A DNA stretch of 64,000 nt. Origin: Neolentinus lepideus HHB14362 ss-1 (Eukaryota > Basidiomycota > Agaricomycetes > Gloeophyllales > Gloeophyllaceae). The stretch covers positions 184,013 to 248,012 of the forward strand of contig KV425585.1 in the NCBI GenBank assembly GCA_001632425.1. The letters run 5' to 3'. How positions within the stretch are numbered: the stretch's first letter is position 1; each line of letters starts with the position of its first letter. This document shows, one piece after another, positions 1 to 11,300 of this stretch. The position numbers were made by a program, and so were the translations under genes. The notes under the pieces were generated by a model. The model saw nothing but the letters and a program-made list of their open reading frames with translations, had not been told where the DNA came from and made no database searches.

Positions 1-830
1 TGCTGTGGTCCGCCATGAGTCTTCTTCATTCATAGCTCTGATCTGCACCTCACCTGTATCTCGACCCCTAATTTCCTTGCCATGCCGCTCATTTTCTCAT
101 AACGAATGACAGGCTTCTTCTTGAGACTAAGCAAGACAGCAGTGATTCCATCAGCCGCACGCTCCAAGGCCTTCTGGTCCCATGAATTCGGTGACGATCC
201 ATATAGCGGTGTTGCAGCGGAGGGTACGTGATTTATGGAGAAAAGTGATGGCAGTAACGGTGCATAATCGGCAAAGTATTCCTTGATTCTGAGTTAGGAC
301 CAGTCGAGCTAGGACACATTGCAATCGAGGTACCTGCACTTCCCGGACCACCTCATACTCATCCACCTCCGCTAAGCGCTCAATAGCGGTTTTGCTCAGG
401 ACGTTGCTGAAGTCTAAGAAACAGATCTATTAAGTCCAGAGACATGGACACGCCAACAGTGGGCTAGAAATTCACCAACTAACACAGGTAGTACTCTCCG
501 TACTTGGGTTCCTTCAGCTCGCCCTCCAGAGCCTCTAGGCTCTCTTCGTTGTTTTGGAGAAAACAGACGCATTTCATATGCGGAAGCCGATCTCGTTTCC
601 GGTTGTCAATCCTGTCCGTCAAGTAGACTTGATGAGATAGAAGACTTGACTGGGTAGATGCCAACGAAACAATGGGTGTCTTTCATGTGCGCAGCAAGTT
701 GAGCTTCGCGTCAAACACGTCATTTATTGAAGCGACTGACAGTATGAGAGTCCAGCAGTAACACCTTCATGGCAGAAGGTATAGAAACCATTTTTGTGAC
801 ATAGGTTTCGACCGCTTTGATGACATCCAT
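1..830 (-). CDS. VPS45: VPS45, Sec1/Munc18-family vesicle-fusion protein (5' part, cut by window edge)
   Basis: This is the N-terminal part of the SM protein that binds the Tlg2/syntaxin-16 type SNARE and supports endosome/Golgi membrane fusion. Exon 1 (741..830) starts at an ATG on the minus strand and reads MDVIKAVETYVTKMVS, the usual Vps45 opening. Exon 2 (484..679) carries STQSSLLSHQVYLTDRIDN, the family signature, followed by KCVCFLQNNEESLEALEGEL and EPKYGEYYL. Exon 3 (about 334..413) reads FSNVLSKTAIERLAEVDEYE, and exon 4 (about 54..283) EYFADYAPLLPSLFSIN and later KKPVIRYEKMSGMARKLGVE. All junctions are GT-AG and keep frame. Only about the first 180 residues are present; full-length proteins of the family are roughly 550-600 residues, so the rest lies to the left of the window. 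Family match is strong. Confidence 0.95.
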
Positions 831-1207
831 CCCGGTACGTATGCTAGAGAGCGGAACAGTTGATATGAAATACCAAAGCAATCAGTCCCCAGAGCGTCGT
901 GACCCAAGGAGATGGATCGTTTATCAGATATCCAACGGCAGGTAGGATCCGCGAAGCAATGTGTGTAAGGATATGAGTAAGTTGATTGAATACGCCGAAG
1001 CTGGACCGACGAGATACTTCCGAGATTGAAGTTCGTTCATGTATTCATTTACAACGCGACAAGAACGGCACTGCACGGCCCGTTAGGTACTTCCCGGTGG
1101 CGGCAACGAAACTGTTGCCGTTTAGCGGGGCCGACGCATGGGCATGCAGGTATCGTAATCTGATAACTTGACAAGAAAGTACAAAAATATACCGGGCTAC
1201 CCAACAG
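831..1207. other. Intergenic between VPS45 start and SDR stop
   Basis: About 380 bp upstream of VPS45 and downstream of the SDR gene, both minus-strand. It should hold the VPS45 promoter and the SDR 3' end. I see no convincing reading frame or RNA gene. Confidence 0.5.
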
Positions 1208-2681
1208 CTACTGGTATACACCGATATCACGGAGGATGGTCAATGTTGTCGAATACAACTCTTCGTGCAATGCAGGGTCTCGTGCAGGCTTGTTGGCCTC
1301 ATTCACCCTTCCAACTGGATGCAAGTACGCTCCCTTGTATTTTTCAGGATTGGCGCGAACAGCAGACGCCGTAGCTGCGAACGCAGAATTGAAAGCCCCA
1401 ACTGAGGGTGTGACGAAAATGAACTTGAATAGCCATGCTAGATAGTATTGGGACAAATATCCGATGCCGTATTCTTTCGAAACAGTCAGCAGGGTCGGGT
1501 GTCCCATGTGAAGTGGCAGGCTTACCGGTGTTCACACCGCCTGGATGGACAGCCATTGCTATAATGGACGAACCTTCGGCATCTAGACGCTTTTGTAATT
1601 TTTTCATCCATATGCAGTTGGCAAGTTTTGCTAGACCTGTGAAGGAAAAGAAAGATGATTACAAAGGCGCACAATCGCCGACAGCAAGGTTCCACTTTAC
1701 CGTAACGGTTCATGGAAGGATACCATGTGTCTTTGAAATCTCGGTTGAAATCATTAACATCTCGGAATCGTATGTCGTTAGGCATAAAAAGAAGGGCATC
1801 CGAAGAAAGCTATGGAAAGACGGAGGTGAAAATCGATATGGGTAAGAGTCAAACGACCACGTGTGAATAGTGTGCTTACAGTCACTATGCGCACGTCAGC
1901 ACCTGGTAGCTGAGATGTCTTCTTCAGAAGCGGAAGCAGCGCTTCAGTGAACACAAACGGGCTGAGATAGCTGTAAAGACTTGGCGTTAGAGTATCCACA
2001 CCTTGCCCGAAGCGAATTAGCAGACGAACTCGACCACCATGACTTGCTGGATCCCTGATTTCGGGCATGGTTACAAAGGCGCGCTGCGATAGTCTTTCAT
2101 TTTCTCACCATCAGCTGTCTTCTCATAGGGGACCATCAGTCTGGTGAGCACAGAATGAGCACGAAACTGTCTCAATGGCGATGAGTGTGATGCTCACATA
2201 GCGGCATTGTTCACTACACCACGCGCAAGGAGAGATCAGATCGTAGTACACTTGGAACGACAGGAGTATATGATGACATACCAAGGACATCGAGCCGCGA
2301 CTCCTTCGCTACGAAATCCTCGGCCGTCTTCTTCGCCTTTCGAGGATCGCTTAGGTCAAGGTTCAGCCAATGAATTTCCCCAAATCCTGGTCCCACTCCC
2401 TCAGCCTTGAGGCGTGCGATAGCTCCAGTGGCTTTCGATTCATTTCTAGCTCCCATGTAAACCTTCGCACCTCGTCGCACGAGATGCTGGATGGTTGCGA
2501 AGCCAATGCCAGTGCTGGAATATGTACATAGACGTAATGTTCATCAGCATTTTAGTGTCGGGCGCGACCACCTGAACAATCAGAGAACTCACTTTCCTCC
2601 TGTAACGACGATGACCTTGCCCTTGAGATCAGGTATGTCCCTAATGGGGTCAAAGTCTATGCTAGAGAAGAGCCCTCCCAT
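1208..2681 (-). CDS. Short-chain dehydrogenase/reductase (NAD(P)-binding)
   Basis: A classical SDR oxidoreductase with about five or six introns. The start at 2681 gives MGGLFSSIDFDPIRDIPDLK followed by GKVIVVTGG; an intron then splits the cofactor glycine motif, which is restored as TGGNTGIG. Next come RRGAKVYMGARNESKATGAI (cofactor-binding beta-2), DLSDPRKAK, RLDVL-VNNAA (the NNAG-type motif), and YLSPFVFTEALLPLLKK. The catalytic Tyr/Lys is split by another intron and restored as YGLAKLAN, a YxxxK motif. After it come LQKRLDAEGSSIIAMAVHPG and GVNTGK. The C-terminus ends ILRDIGVYQ. It resembles the retinol-dehydrogenase/WWOX-like SDRs abundant in basidiomycetes; substrate cannot be inferred. 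All conserved SDR residues are present, so it is probably functional. Confidence 0.9.
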
Positions 2682-3220
2682 GGCAAATCGGATTCACAAC
2701 TTTTGAGAGGACAGCGAGCCACGTCAGGCTGCTTGGTTAGTTGAGAGGAGTTATGAAGGCATGAATTCTAAAATTACGTTAAAGGGCACGCACCCACGAC
2801 AGCTCGGACATGATTCCATTTCATCAGCGCGAAGTGTCAACTAAGATATGCAGCGCACGATAGCCTTGCCACCGAGGAGGACCCTCGAGAAGGCGTACAT
2901 CACTAGCCAAGGAGTAACCCTCGAGTGTGTGCATGCAAGATCTCCATCTCGGTACCATGGAGTCGACACTTTCATACGCGACTTGGACGCCTGCGAGCTC
3001 GCCACAAAGCCCAATGCTGCGGCAACCAATGACACGAACTCCAATCTTCCAGCTTTTTCCCTTGGCTACACATTTCGCCCTCCAAGCCATGACTGCACTT
3101 CACATACAAGAAAGACTACCGCAGACATTTAAAAATCCAATGTTCCGTCAGGGGGGCGTGCGTTTGTATTCCGGTTTCCGCAGGAGAAACAAAAGACCAG
3201 GTCCTGCCAGCCTGATATCG
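2682..3220. promoter_or_regulatory. Divergent intergenic region SDR / GSKIP
   Basis: About 540 bp between the SDR start (minus) and the GSKIP-domain start (plus). It must contain both promoters. Open frames exist on both strands but none resembles a protein family. An in-frame upstream ATG at 3140 could extend the GSKIP protein by 27 residues (MFRQGGVRLYSGFRRR...), giving a basic, possibly mitochondrial-like leader; I prefer the later start. Confidence 0.4.
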
Positions 3221-3574
3221 ATGTCGCAACCTCCCTCCTTTTACCGAGATGAACTCCGGAAGATACTCAGTGAACAGTCCTTCGGTGTCTCTTCATTCGA
3301 CATCACCGGGTATAGTGCGGAAGACGCAACCGCGTCGATCAGGCTTTTAGAGGACAGGAATGTCACGGTGGTATTAACAGCGAGAGGCTATCAGGTAATG
3401 CCAGCATGCACATTTAGCCTTTCGCGACGTCCACCACCTCACACTTTGCAGGTTTCCTCCTCGGCGTCCATGTATGAGTCAATAGAGAGTCTCCTACAGT
3501 GCATCAGCCCCATGTATACACGCAAATATCAAGAAGTCCTCGTATCCAAGCTCGGACAACTCTCGAAGGATTAA
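3221..3574 (+). CDS. GSKIP-domain small protein
   Basis: A protein of about 98 residues matching the GSKIP (GSK3-beta-interacting protein / DUF727) fold. In animals the stand-alone GSKIP anchors PKA and binds GSK3-beta; the same domain occurs in CLU/eIF3-related proteins. The start chosen is MSQPPSFYRDELRKIL. Family features seen: an internal strand pair around DRNVTVVLTARGYQ, then YESIESLLQCISPMYTRKYQ and VLVSKLGQLSKD, which matches the C-terminal helix 'SLLxxLSPxYxxxFxxxLxxxLxxL' of GSKIP. A 57-bp intron (3395..3451, GT-AG, CTTTGCAG acceptor) is a multiple of three and has no stop, so the unspliced reading is also open. Function in fungi is not established; the assignment is by domain only. 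Confidence 0.75.
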   Translation: MSQPPSFYRDELRKILSEQSFGVSSFDITGYSAEDATASIRLLEDRNVTVVLTARGYQVMPACTFSLSRRPPPHTLQVSSSASMYESIESLLQCISPMYTRKYQEVLVSKLGQLSKD

Positions 3575-3886
3575 TAGCGCGGTGAGCGAGGCTGTCGGTG
3601 TACATGTCCGAAAGTGTCCGGTGGCTAATTCTGTCCAAATTGACTACAGCTACCGAGCCGAGGGCATTGGTCAAAAGGAGCAGTGTACCATTTCTAGACA
3701 AATCCCGGCCTACCATAATGTGCAAATAGCACCGACGATACCCTCCATAGACATAAGCATGTACGAACCCTGTGTTTATCTCACTATCTCGCTTGCTTCG
3801 AAGCGGGAGTATTCTGCGATGACGTCGCTGTTGATAGCTTCCGACTGATCACAGGTAAAAGTCTCTCGCTACGCGGTCGCAACTGT
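3575..3886. other. Convergent 3' region between GSKIP-domain gene and OGFr gene
   Basis: About 310 bp where the two genes end facing each other. An open frame starting with GTG at 3582 runs through it, but it has no ATG start and no family resemblance, so it is not called. Confidence 0.5.
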
Positions 3887-4774
3887 CTACGGCCCACCTA
3901 GCCTGCCCGTTGTTCTTCGTCTCTCTAAAGCTTCCTCGTACGTTTCTCTCGAAAACACAAAGTCCGAGCGTGCCCTCACTTTCCGGGTTACACCTGCGAT
4001 CCACGACCGCTCGTCCTCGTTCCGCAGGCAATTTGCCCACCACCTGTCCATGCTGCTTTCGATCATAGAGGAGCGGAGATGCCCATGCTCGCTTTGTTCG
4101 CTGAGGACATGGAGAAGGAACCCGGTGTTCAGCCGTTCCAAGCCGACCTCAGAAAGACACTTTAAGATGCGAGATATTCGCAAGTTGTTATGGCTCGAAC
4201 CTGCCGCGATGGAGGGTTAGCTACATAGACCCGCCACATTTGGATTCTAATTTATACGAACGGACGAGGTTGGCGTATCGAGGCGCAAAATCTGAAGGAG
4301 AGGATCTGCTCAAGAGTCCTGTCTCTTCAGACTCGAGGCGCATCCCGTAAAAGTCCAGCATGAGTCGGTAAGAGTGGATTATGCGGTTGATGATCGTGGC
4401 ATCATTCTTCATGGACTCGAGTTCGTGAGTTTGCAAGGGCTGCGACTCGTAATTCATGCCGTATTCTCGGATGGGGAATCTAAAGTGGATCAGCGGCCGT
4501 AACGTCGGATCCTTACAGCCATTGTATAAAGCCATGTTTATACTCTAACCTTTGATAGTCTCCAAACCACCTAGACAAATCCAGCTCGCTTCATTGCTCC
4601 TAAAATGCATTGGGACGCGTACCGCTCGTGTATTTCTTCGATCAGCAGGTTATCTGGGCGACACCGACGTCTATTCGAGTAAAACTCGAGATTCGCGTTC
4701 ATGGACGCATCATCTTCCTGGCCAGGGTATCCTTCCAAGAATTCGACAATATCTCTGGGCAATCGAGTGGACAT
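3887..4774 (-). CDS. Opioid growth factor receptor (OGFr) conserved-domain protein
   Basis: The conserved OGFr domain is complete and built from four exons. Exon 1 starts MSTRLPRDIVEFLEGYPGQ and ends EEIHE(R); exon 2 is a small exon reading WFGDYQRLEYKHGFIQWL; exon 3 has FPIREYGMNYESQPLQTHEL, then RIIHSYRLMLDFYGMRLESE; exon 4 has SSHNNLRISRILKCLSEVG, LERLNTGFLLHVLSEQSEHG and SSMDRWWANCLRNEDERSW. The WLFPIREYGMN and SYxLMLDFYGM blocks are the family hallmarks. The protein is about 270 residues, essentially the domain alone, without the C-terminal repeats of the vertebrate receptor. Its role in fungi is unknown; the opioid name reflects homology only. The junction to exon 4 uses a GTTCGT donor, chosen because it restores VRSSHNNLR. 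Confidence 0.88.
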
Positions 4775-6427
4775 GGTAGACAGAGCTTTGTGTGGCGAGA
4801 ATCGACAGTCGAGATGAGATGCCAAGATCTGCGGCGATCGCAGCGGGAAGCAACAAAGCTGTGCAAACACGCGCGCGGGGAGCACGCCACTGGCAGTCGG
4901 TCCGTATGGGTGCACGACTCGGATGACTATTGGGTGGGGGGAAATTTCAAGCAATTATACGGCACGAATAGCTTCTCAAGGACGAATTCTCGAAGCAAAA
5001 TCCAGTCTATAGTATGCCCGCGGTTTGCGGTACTTGTACGTCAAACTGGGCATGCTGTTGGGATCCTCTCAAAATCAAGTACCATAGGGTAGGACAGCAT
5101 GCCGCAGGTAGTGTGGAACTGGGACTTGTGAGGCATCATGCTTAGCAAGGCAGTTGTATACGTACTTGATGAAATTTCGCAAACAGAGGTCAAAGTAATA
5201 GGCCATGTACAGCACAAGCAGATGCTCTAGACTTTGACTGCAGGCCAATGACAACCACAGGATATTTATCACATGCAGCTTAAATAATGCCGATGGTAGA
5301 TGGGCTGGAGATGAAGCGGCGGATTTAAAGGACAAATCAATATTGGCTTAGTCTGCCAGGGAAGTACCCGAATGCTGATGGCTGACCATCAATGAGTCGG
5401 AATTACCTTGATCAGGGGACCATATGCCCCAGTATCAGATCTTTATCAGGGCAAGTGTAAGATGATTATTAGGAGTCATAGATTGTCAGGAGAACAATGA
5501 CTTGGACGAGCATTCAGGTAACGTCGAACGGGCAGTGAAAGATTCGGGAAAAAGTGAGAGGGACTCGGACGGATCTATATTTGCTGTGTAGTAAGAGATT
5601 TGATTGGGCAGTATCGCAGTGATGTCGGTTGGATGCTGTTCGTGTGTGGTATGGAATATGTATGGCCCGTAGGGAACCGCCGTGCAAATTACGGGTAAGG
5701 GTGCCGACGAGAAGGGGTCGCACGGAGACCCGTCAGACGCCCTGTTTGCGACACTCGCCACGCTCAACCGTACACGCTTTTGAAGTGCGCCTGTGTCGTA
5801 CCCGTCAGCGAGGACACCCGAGAGTATGCCGTGGCGTTGGCTATGTATGGGAGGCGTTGGTCGGGTGGAGCCAGTGAGCAGGATCGATGTTGCTTTAACG
5901 GAGTAGGTGGAACATGACGCATCACGAACGGGGACGATGATCAAAACAAGGCAGCGTGCGCGGGTTGGCTAAGCAACCTGGGGAATTACGTTGGGACGAA
6001 AAGGGAAGGCGGCGAGCAAACATCGGCAAGGCGATAAGGCTTGGGGTGGGATTTGCCGAGACATGTCCGGGATAGACTTACTAGTGGTGTCTGTGTGTGA
6101 TTCATACATAGTGGCCACCTACTACGATTAAAGTGACTTACTGGAGTACGGTGCTGGCTAAACAACACAAGAAATCGAGCAGCCAATAGGTGGCGGGTCC
6201 AGGCCTCGACGCGATTGGACGGGGCTGGGACCAATAGCGGGAGTGCTGCGGTGGTTACGGAAGCGCCTGTTTAGGCAATGACGTGGGATGGGTCGTCGGG
6301 CAGGCCGCGCCGGGTCGCAAACCGCGGCTCGGCTCAGGGGAGTCACGTCACGGCGGACGGGGGTTGATTAGCTAAATAAAACGACGGCGACCTGTGCTCT
6401 GCCTTGTCCTGTCCCCCAGCCTCTATA
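4775..6427. other. Long intergenic region upstream of OGFr and Ecl1-like genes
   Basis: About 1.65 kb between two divergently transcribed genes. A 152-residue minus-strand open frame at 5486..5944 and a smaller one at 5075..5335 lack family resemblance. An AT-rich TATA-like stretch (GCTAAATAAAACG, near 6371) lies about 55 bp before the Ecl1-like start. Otherwise I see nothing. Confidence 0.4.
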
Positions 6428-8377
6428 ATGGACAACTCCCTTGACTCGGTCCTCGACACTTGCTGGTGTCCCGTCTGCGACCGCCAGATCCTCCCCAAAC
6501 GCTATCTCGTCCCGGCTGCACAACACCCGCCAGCCACACCCGCCCCGCCCCCCAGTTCTCCCTCAGACTCTCGTAAGTACCGCAGCGTTTCCGTGCTCGA
6601 ACACGCCCTGACCGCGCCCGCAGCGAAAAACAACAACTCTCCAGACGCTCCCATGCCTCAACAGCAACGGAGACCTGCTCCAACGCGCACCCGCACTGGC
6701 GGCTTGGCCCACGGCACAGGCCGCATCAAACCCAACGGCGCCGTCAAGCCCATCAAAAAGCCCTCGCCAGCCCCCTCCCAGTCGCCAGATCCACCCTCGG
6801 CGCCTGTCAAACACAGGACAGTCATCGACCAGTCTCCTATACCCCTCTACTGCTCCGACGAGTGCAGGATGAAGGACATCAACAACATTACCGGCGCGCT
6901 TGCCTACGACTACAACCCCGAGCGCTCATCTCCACCCATGCCACCTGTCCCCCATAATTCCTTCAGTGGACTTGTCCATGAAGAGAGCGACTCGAGCGAC
7001 GCCGCGACGTCATCGTCCTCTCTCGACTCGGAAGTCTCCCCGACGTCCACTCAGCCTGCAGGGACCGCTTGCCTGCCAAAGCACATTGCTACCCTCTCCA
7101 AGCTCTACAACTTTCCCCCCATCCCGCCTGCTCCTCCTCTGCTCTCACCCGTGTCTCCCACATCCGTACTCTCTGCATCCCCTTCAAACTGCGACTCTTA
7201 CGACTCGGGTATCATGATGGCCGCTCGCCGCATCACCGAGACCCTCAAGCCGTCCAAGCGATCCACCAGCAAGTCCTCGCGTGCAGACCTCCTGCAGCGC
7301 GAGCGCGAGCGGAAGCCGATTCCGGGCTGGACGGATGGCAGTGACGCATGGCGCGCCGACGTCTATTCCTTTGCCAAGCCCAAGGATCATTCCACCAGCA
7401 GCTACCGCGCCGAGGAAGACGTCGAACGCGCTTATGGCGGGTTCGCTGCGAGTCCGCACAGGAGCCGTGGCGTCTACTCCACTCTCAGCGACGCGGGCAT
7501 ACCCGATCTCAACGCGTCCACCCAGAGCCTTCAAGGTGTTGCGAGGAAGACAGTCGACGAGTTGTACGAAAAGTACCCGCTCAGCTACTCGAGGAGAAGC
7601 GAGAGTCGGATGTCACTCCAGTACAACCCGTCCTCTGCGAGCCTGTGCTCTTCGACGAGCGCGATCGAAGATTCCCTGCTCGGCAGCCGGAGCTTGCCTT
7701 CAGCCGGCGTCCGGAGGAAGGAAGTCAAGCTGGTCAAGCCTGGCGCGGAGGGCAAACTGTTAGTGCCCGACGTGAAGATGGTTTCTCGCTCTCCCCCTTC
7801 GTCGTATGCATCCTCAACAACCACTGCCTCCTGGTACCCTTCGAGCTCGAGAAGAAGTGTAGCCTCGATCCCCAGCTTACGTAGCCCGCTCAGCCGCCGT
7901 GCTAGTGAGCTCACGATGGACGATTTGCAGGAGGAGAGCGAGCTCGAGGACAATGCGAGCGAGCTTGGGTGGCGCAGCGAGTGCACCCGGTTCAAAGGCA
8001 AGGAGGAGAGAGAGCGGGAGCGCAAGGAGCGACTCTTGGTGGGTGGTGGCTCGCATATAACCACGGGCCTCGCCTGCGGCAGTGAGAGTGGCAGCCTGCC
8101 TGCGCCGAAGCGTCCGACAGTTGAGAGTGAGTCATCCTTTACGCTGTTCTGTTGGCTAAGGGCGGGAGCTGACTATATGCGGTTCTGCTGCGCAGCTCGG
8201 ACGTGGTCCTACGACAATCTTCTGACGTACCCTGCCATGCCGCTGCCTGTGAAGAAGGTGAAGAGGAAGGAGAGGCGCGTCGTCGATGGGGAGGAGCGGG
8301 AGGTCGAGGTCGAGGTGGACGTGTGCGAGCCGAAGCGACTGTTCTTGTTTCCTGGCAAGGAAGTCGTTCGTGCGTGA
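6428..8377 (+). CDS. Ecl1-like zinc-binding protein, long Ser/Pro-rich form
   Basis: A protein of about 626 residues (649 if the last intron is retained). The N-terminus reads MDNSLDSVLDTCWCPVCDRQ, giving a C-x-C-x2-C cluster, followed about 120 residues later by PLYCSDECRMKDINN, a second Cys pair. This split pattern (CxxC...YCSxxCR) resembles the Ecl1/2/3 'life-span regulatory factor' family, small fungal proteins linked to stationary-phase survival. The rest is low-complexity: Pro/Ser tracts, a charged stretch KEEREREERKER-like, and a C-terminal segment TWSYDNLLTYPAMPLPVKK rich in Val/Glu. A 69-bp intron (8127..8195, GTGAGT...CGCAG) is a multiple of three and open. The start at 6428 has A at -3 and G at +4. 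Ecl1 assignment rests only on the cysteine pattern. Confidence 0.65.
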   Translation: MDNSLDSVLDTCWCPVCDRQILPKRYLVPAAQHPPATPAPPPSSPSDSRKYRSVSVLEHALTAPAAKNNNSPDAPMPQQQRRPAPTRTRTGGLAHGTGRIKPNGAVKPIKKPSPAPSQSPDPPSAPVKHRTVIDQSPIPLYCSDECRMKDINNITGALAYDYNPERSSPPMPPVPHNSFSGLVHEESDSSDAATSSSSLDSEVSPTSTQPAGTACLPKHIATLSKLYNFPPIPPAPPLLSPVSPTSVLSASPSNCDSYDSGIMMAARRITETLKPSKRSTSKSSRADLLQRERERKPIPGWTDGSDAWRADVYSFAKPKDHSTSSYRAEEDVERAYGGFAASPHRSRGVYSTLSDAGIPDLNASTQSLQGVARKTVDELYEKYPLSYSRRSESRMSLQYNPSSASLCSSTSAIEDSLLGSRSLPSAGVRRKEVKLVKPGAEGKLLVPDVKMVSRSPPSSYASSTTTASWYPSSSRRSVASIPSLRSPLSRRASELTMDDLQEESELEDNASELGWRSECTRFKGKEERERERKERLLVGGGSHITTGLACGSESGSLPAPKRPTVESESSFTLFCWLRAGADYMRFCCAARTWSYDNLLTYPAMPLPVKKVKRKERRVVDGEEREVEVEVDVCEPKRLFLFPGKEVVRA

Positions 8378-11300
8378 GCATCGTCTGCTGCTGAAGAATC
8401 CCGTCGTCTCGCGTTTCGGCTTCACTCTCGTTTCTCTGCTTACCATCGCGACACCGCACGCATAATACCGCACTGCATGATACCCTCTCCCGGCCTCCAT
8501 ATGGATCTCAAGCACGCGCGCCATCGTCCTATCTATCATCTCCACGCATATAACGCATCATCACGCATCCACGTCATCGTCTCAATCATACCTCACGCAA
8601 CGATACCTTACTTATTGTCACTTATCCTCTGCACGACGTACTCTCTGGGCTTTTACGACTTACGCTTAATGGATGATGGATGGTCGGCGGAGGCTTCGGT
8701 CGGCTTCTTTAACCCCGTCCTCCCACCCCCGGGTTCTGTGGCGCTCTCATTGGATGCAACCAGCCCAATCAAAAGTTTTAACCTGTTTCGCCCCCTCTGT
8801 TCCTTATGTCTCGGTCGCCAACCAACGTGTATACTCTGTACTTTTAGTCATCAACATTACCTGTACTACTACCTCAACATTTTTTCTCTCGGGGGGCTTC
8901 TACGATATTGGACCTATTAGTTTGGATTTCTTTTGTTGTTCGCAATTGAAGGACGTGGTCTTGGACTTTAAACTCGTGTCTTTACGGGGTCCATAACACT
9001 GATGTCTATTGTGTTCTTTTTATTCGTTGTGTTTGTTGTCGCTGTACGCTTTCGTCGTTTGTACGTTTTGAAAAGCCCAATCCTAGTCGTCGCACGCCAT
9101 ACTCTCCTTTGCGCATTATTCCGTACATCCTTTGGGCTCTCTAGTTTACGATTATCGATAGGTACGAGGTTAATCGCATTTGCTTTGTCACTTGTACGCA
9201 TTGTCTGCTCGCTTGCACGTGCATTTCTGTTACTTAGTCAATGGAAGAAATCATGATACGACACGGAGCTGATCGTGATACGGCAAGGATGTGATATTGG
9301 ATAAGCGCAAGCGGGAGTCCAGGCCAGGGGAGATGATCACGCTGGTTGGTTGTGAAACAAGGAGGACGGATCTCATGATTCTAATTGGGCGTGCGCTTGT
9401 TGGGTGTAGCGTGGATCCTGGCTCGTGAATGGCGAGTTTCTAAGGAGACTCTTTGTTGGGAAGAACGGTTAGGCGACGGAAACTGGGCGGGAGGCCCGAG
9501 AATCAAAATATTTGTTGTGGGCGTGGCGGGCCGGGTGTCTGGGCTCGGGACAAGGAATTGGAACCGCGTGGCGATTGGCGCAGCCCTGTGAGTGACCGAC
9601 CGCCGTGCAGCGCGACAGCGAACCACCGGGTGCCGGCGGGTCGCTGTGACGTGCCGCGGTTGCTGGCGTGGCGAGATTGAGAAATGCAGATAGCGAGCCT
9701 GGGCCTGTGGAGTCAGGAAAAATTCTGCGGGCGGTTGCGTTGCACTTGGAATGATGAAACGGCAGGTGTTGTTCTTGCAATAATACACGGGCGGTAATAA
9801 TACATAGACAATAATAATACGTGGACAATAATAATACATAGACAGGCCTCGATACACGGAGGGGACTTTGCAGCGGAACAGATGGTAACTGCCCATCACC
9901 TCTTCGCAGGGATAGACTTGAGCGGGCCAATCACAGAAACCGGTTCAGATGAGTCGGGCTGATCGGTGTGGCCTGCCCGTATTGTGGCTTCTGTTTTGTT
10001 GCGAAAGACTAGTGTGACCGTCGGCGTCTGTGATCCCGTGATGCTGTCGGCGACGTTTGTGAAGGCACATCGACCAGCCCAGCCAGAGTCGACACTACAG
10101 AAGCCCTGTCAAAGACGAGCAGAGACAGTGACGTAGGTCTCGATCGACTACGTCAGAGCCTCCTGAGCTGCGATACGCCCACCCCGGGTGTCCCCGACGT
10201 TTCTCTGACACTTGCCCCGCCTTCCTGTGCTTGCCTTTTCTGCTGCGAGCGTGACATGACAGCTGAGCAGAGCAGGACAGCCCGAGGCGCTGCGAACACT
10301 TGCGGAGCCCCGCACTGCGCTGTTGCGGAACTTCCAATTCCAACACGGCATGTCTCTCAGCAAATCATGATCTCTCTGAAACTCTCATTGATTCTGCGGT
10401 ACAGATTCCCCTTTGTACACCCAAGATCCACCTACTCGCTAACGCTAAAGTAGTAGTCGTCTGAACCACCTTGTTAACCTCCTGTAAGAGACTGTGGTAC
10501 AAGGAACAGGCTACTGGACAGCGATCCGCGGAGGAGCGCGCTAACCATTTAACCTGACTGGTACGTAAGGATACCGGCGACATTGGAGCATTCAAGTTGG
10601 CCGCTCGAACCAGTGAGCAAGTTCTCCGCCATACCATAGACACTCCAGAAGATCTTGCCATCTTCGGACCCGTCGCCATCACAAAAGAAGTCTGGGGTAA
10701 ACGCGGGGCAACAAGCGCGGGGCAGCCACTCGGCGCGCCGCAAACGCTGACAGGGTATCCTTGTATATGTGAGACTCTCCGAAACGCTGCGAAAACACCG
10801 GATAAACTGTTGGACATGGCATTGAATGAAGTGCGGGGAGATGCGGGGGTGCGCGCGACGCTAACTCGGGGGTGGGTCGGTCACTTTCGCCGAACCACCC
10901 CGGTTTGGCATCGCACAGGACAGGAATAGAGACCATGGAATTCAGAGAACGGGAAGGCAGTTTGTGAGAATCGGGTCGTTTGGGCGCGAACCCCCGTCCC
11001 AGGCCCTGCGTTCTTCACAGACTTCGCGCCGCAACATCCGGAGCGTGTACCGCCCAATCCTCGCCTTCCCCCCCTGATCTTGGCCTTTCAGTTTCTCGGC
11101 GCTGAAGAGTAATAAGAAGCAACCGAAGCACTGGCGGGGGAAGGTATGGTACGCCCTGGTGGCGGTGAACATGCACTTGCGCAGAAAGCATCCTCCGGCG
11201 GTCTGGACTGTCGACGTAGAGGGCACCGTTCTCGGAGGCAGAGAGATATATACGTACGTGAAATGGAAGATATGGGCAACCCATTCGGACGAGGTAAGGA

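Noticed and set aside
2927..3220. Long upstream extension of the GSKIP-domain frame
   Set aside because: The first part has no similarity to the family and overlaps several other open frames; the ATG at 3221 gives the normal domain length.
5486..5944. 152-codon minus-strand open frame
   Set aside because: No family resemblance, low-complexity Thr/Ser/Pro sequence, overlapping frames open on the other strand; probably a compositional artefact.
9793..9850. Tandem units considered as a CRISPR-like array
   Set aside because: Units are directly adjacent with no spacers, only three copies, and the genome is eukaryotic.
10365..10817. 150-codon minus-strand open frame in GC-rich sequence
   Set aside because: Frames are open on both strands here, no conserved motif, no splice-supported extension.
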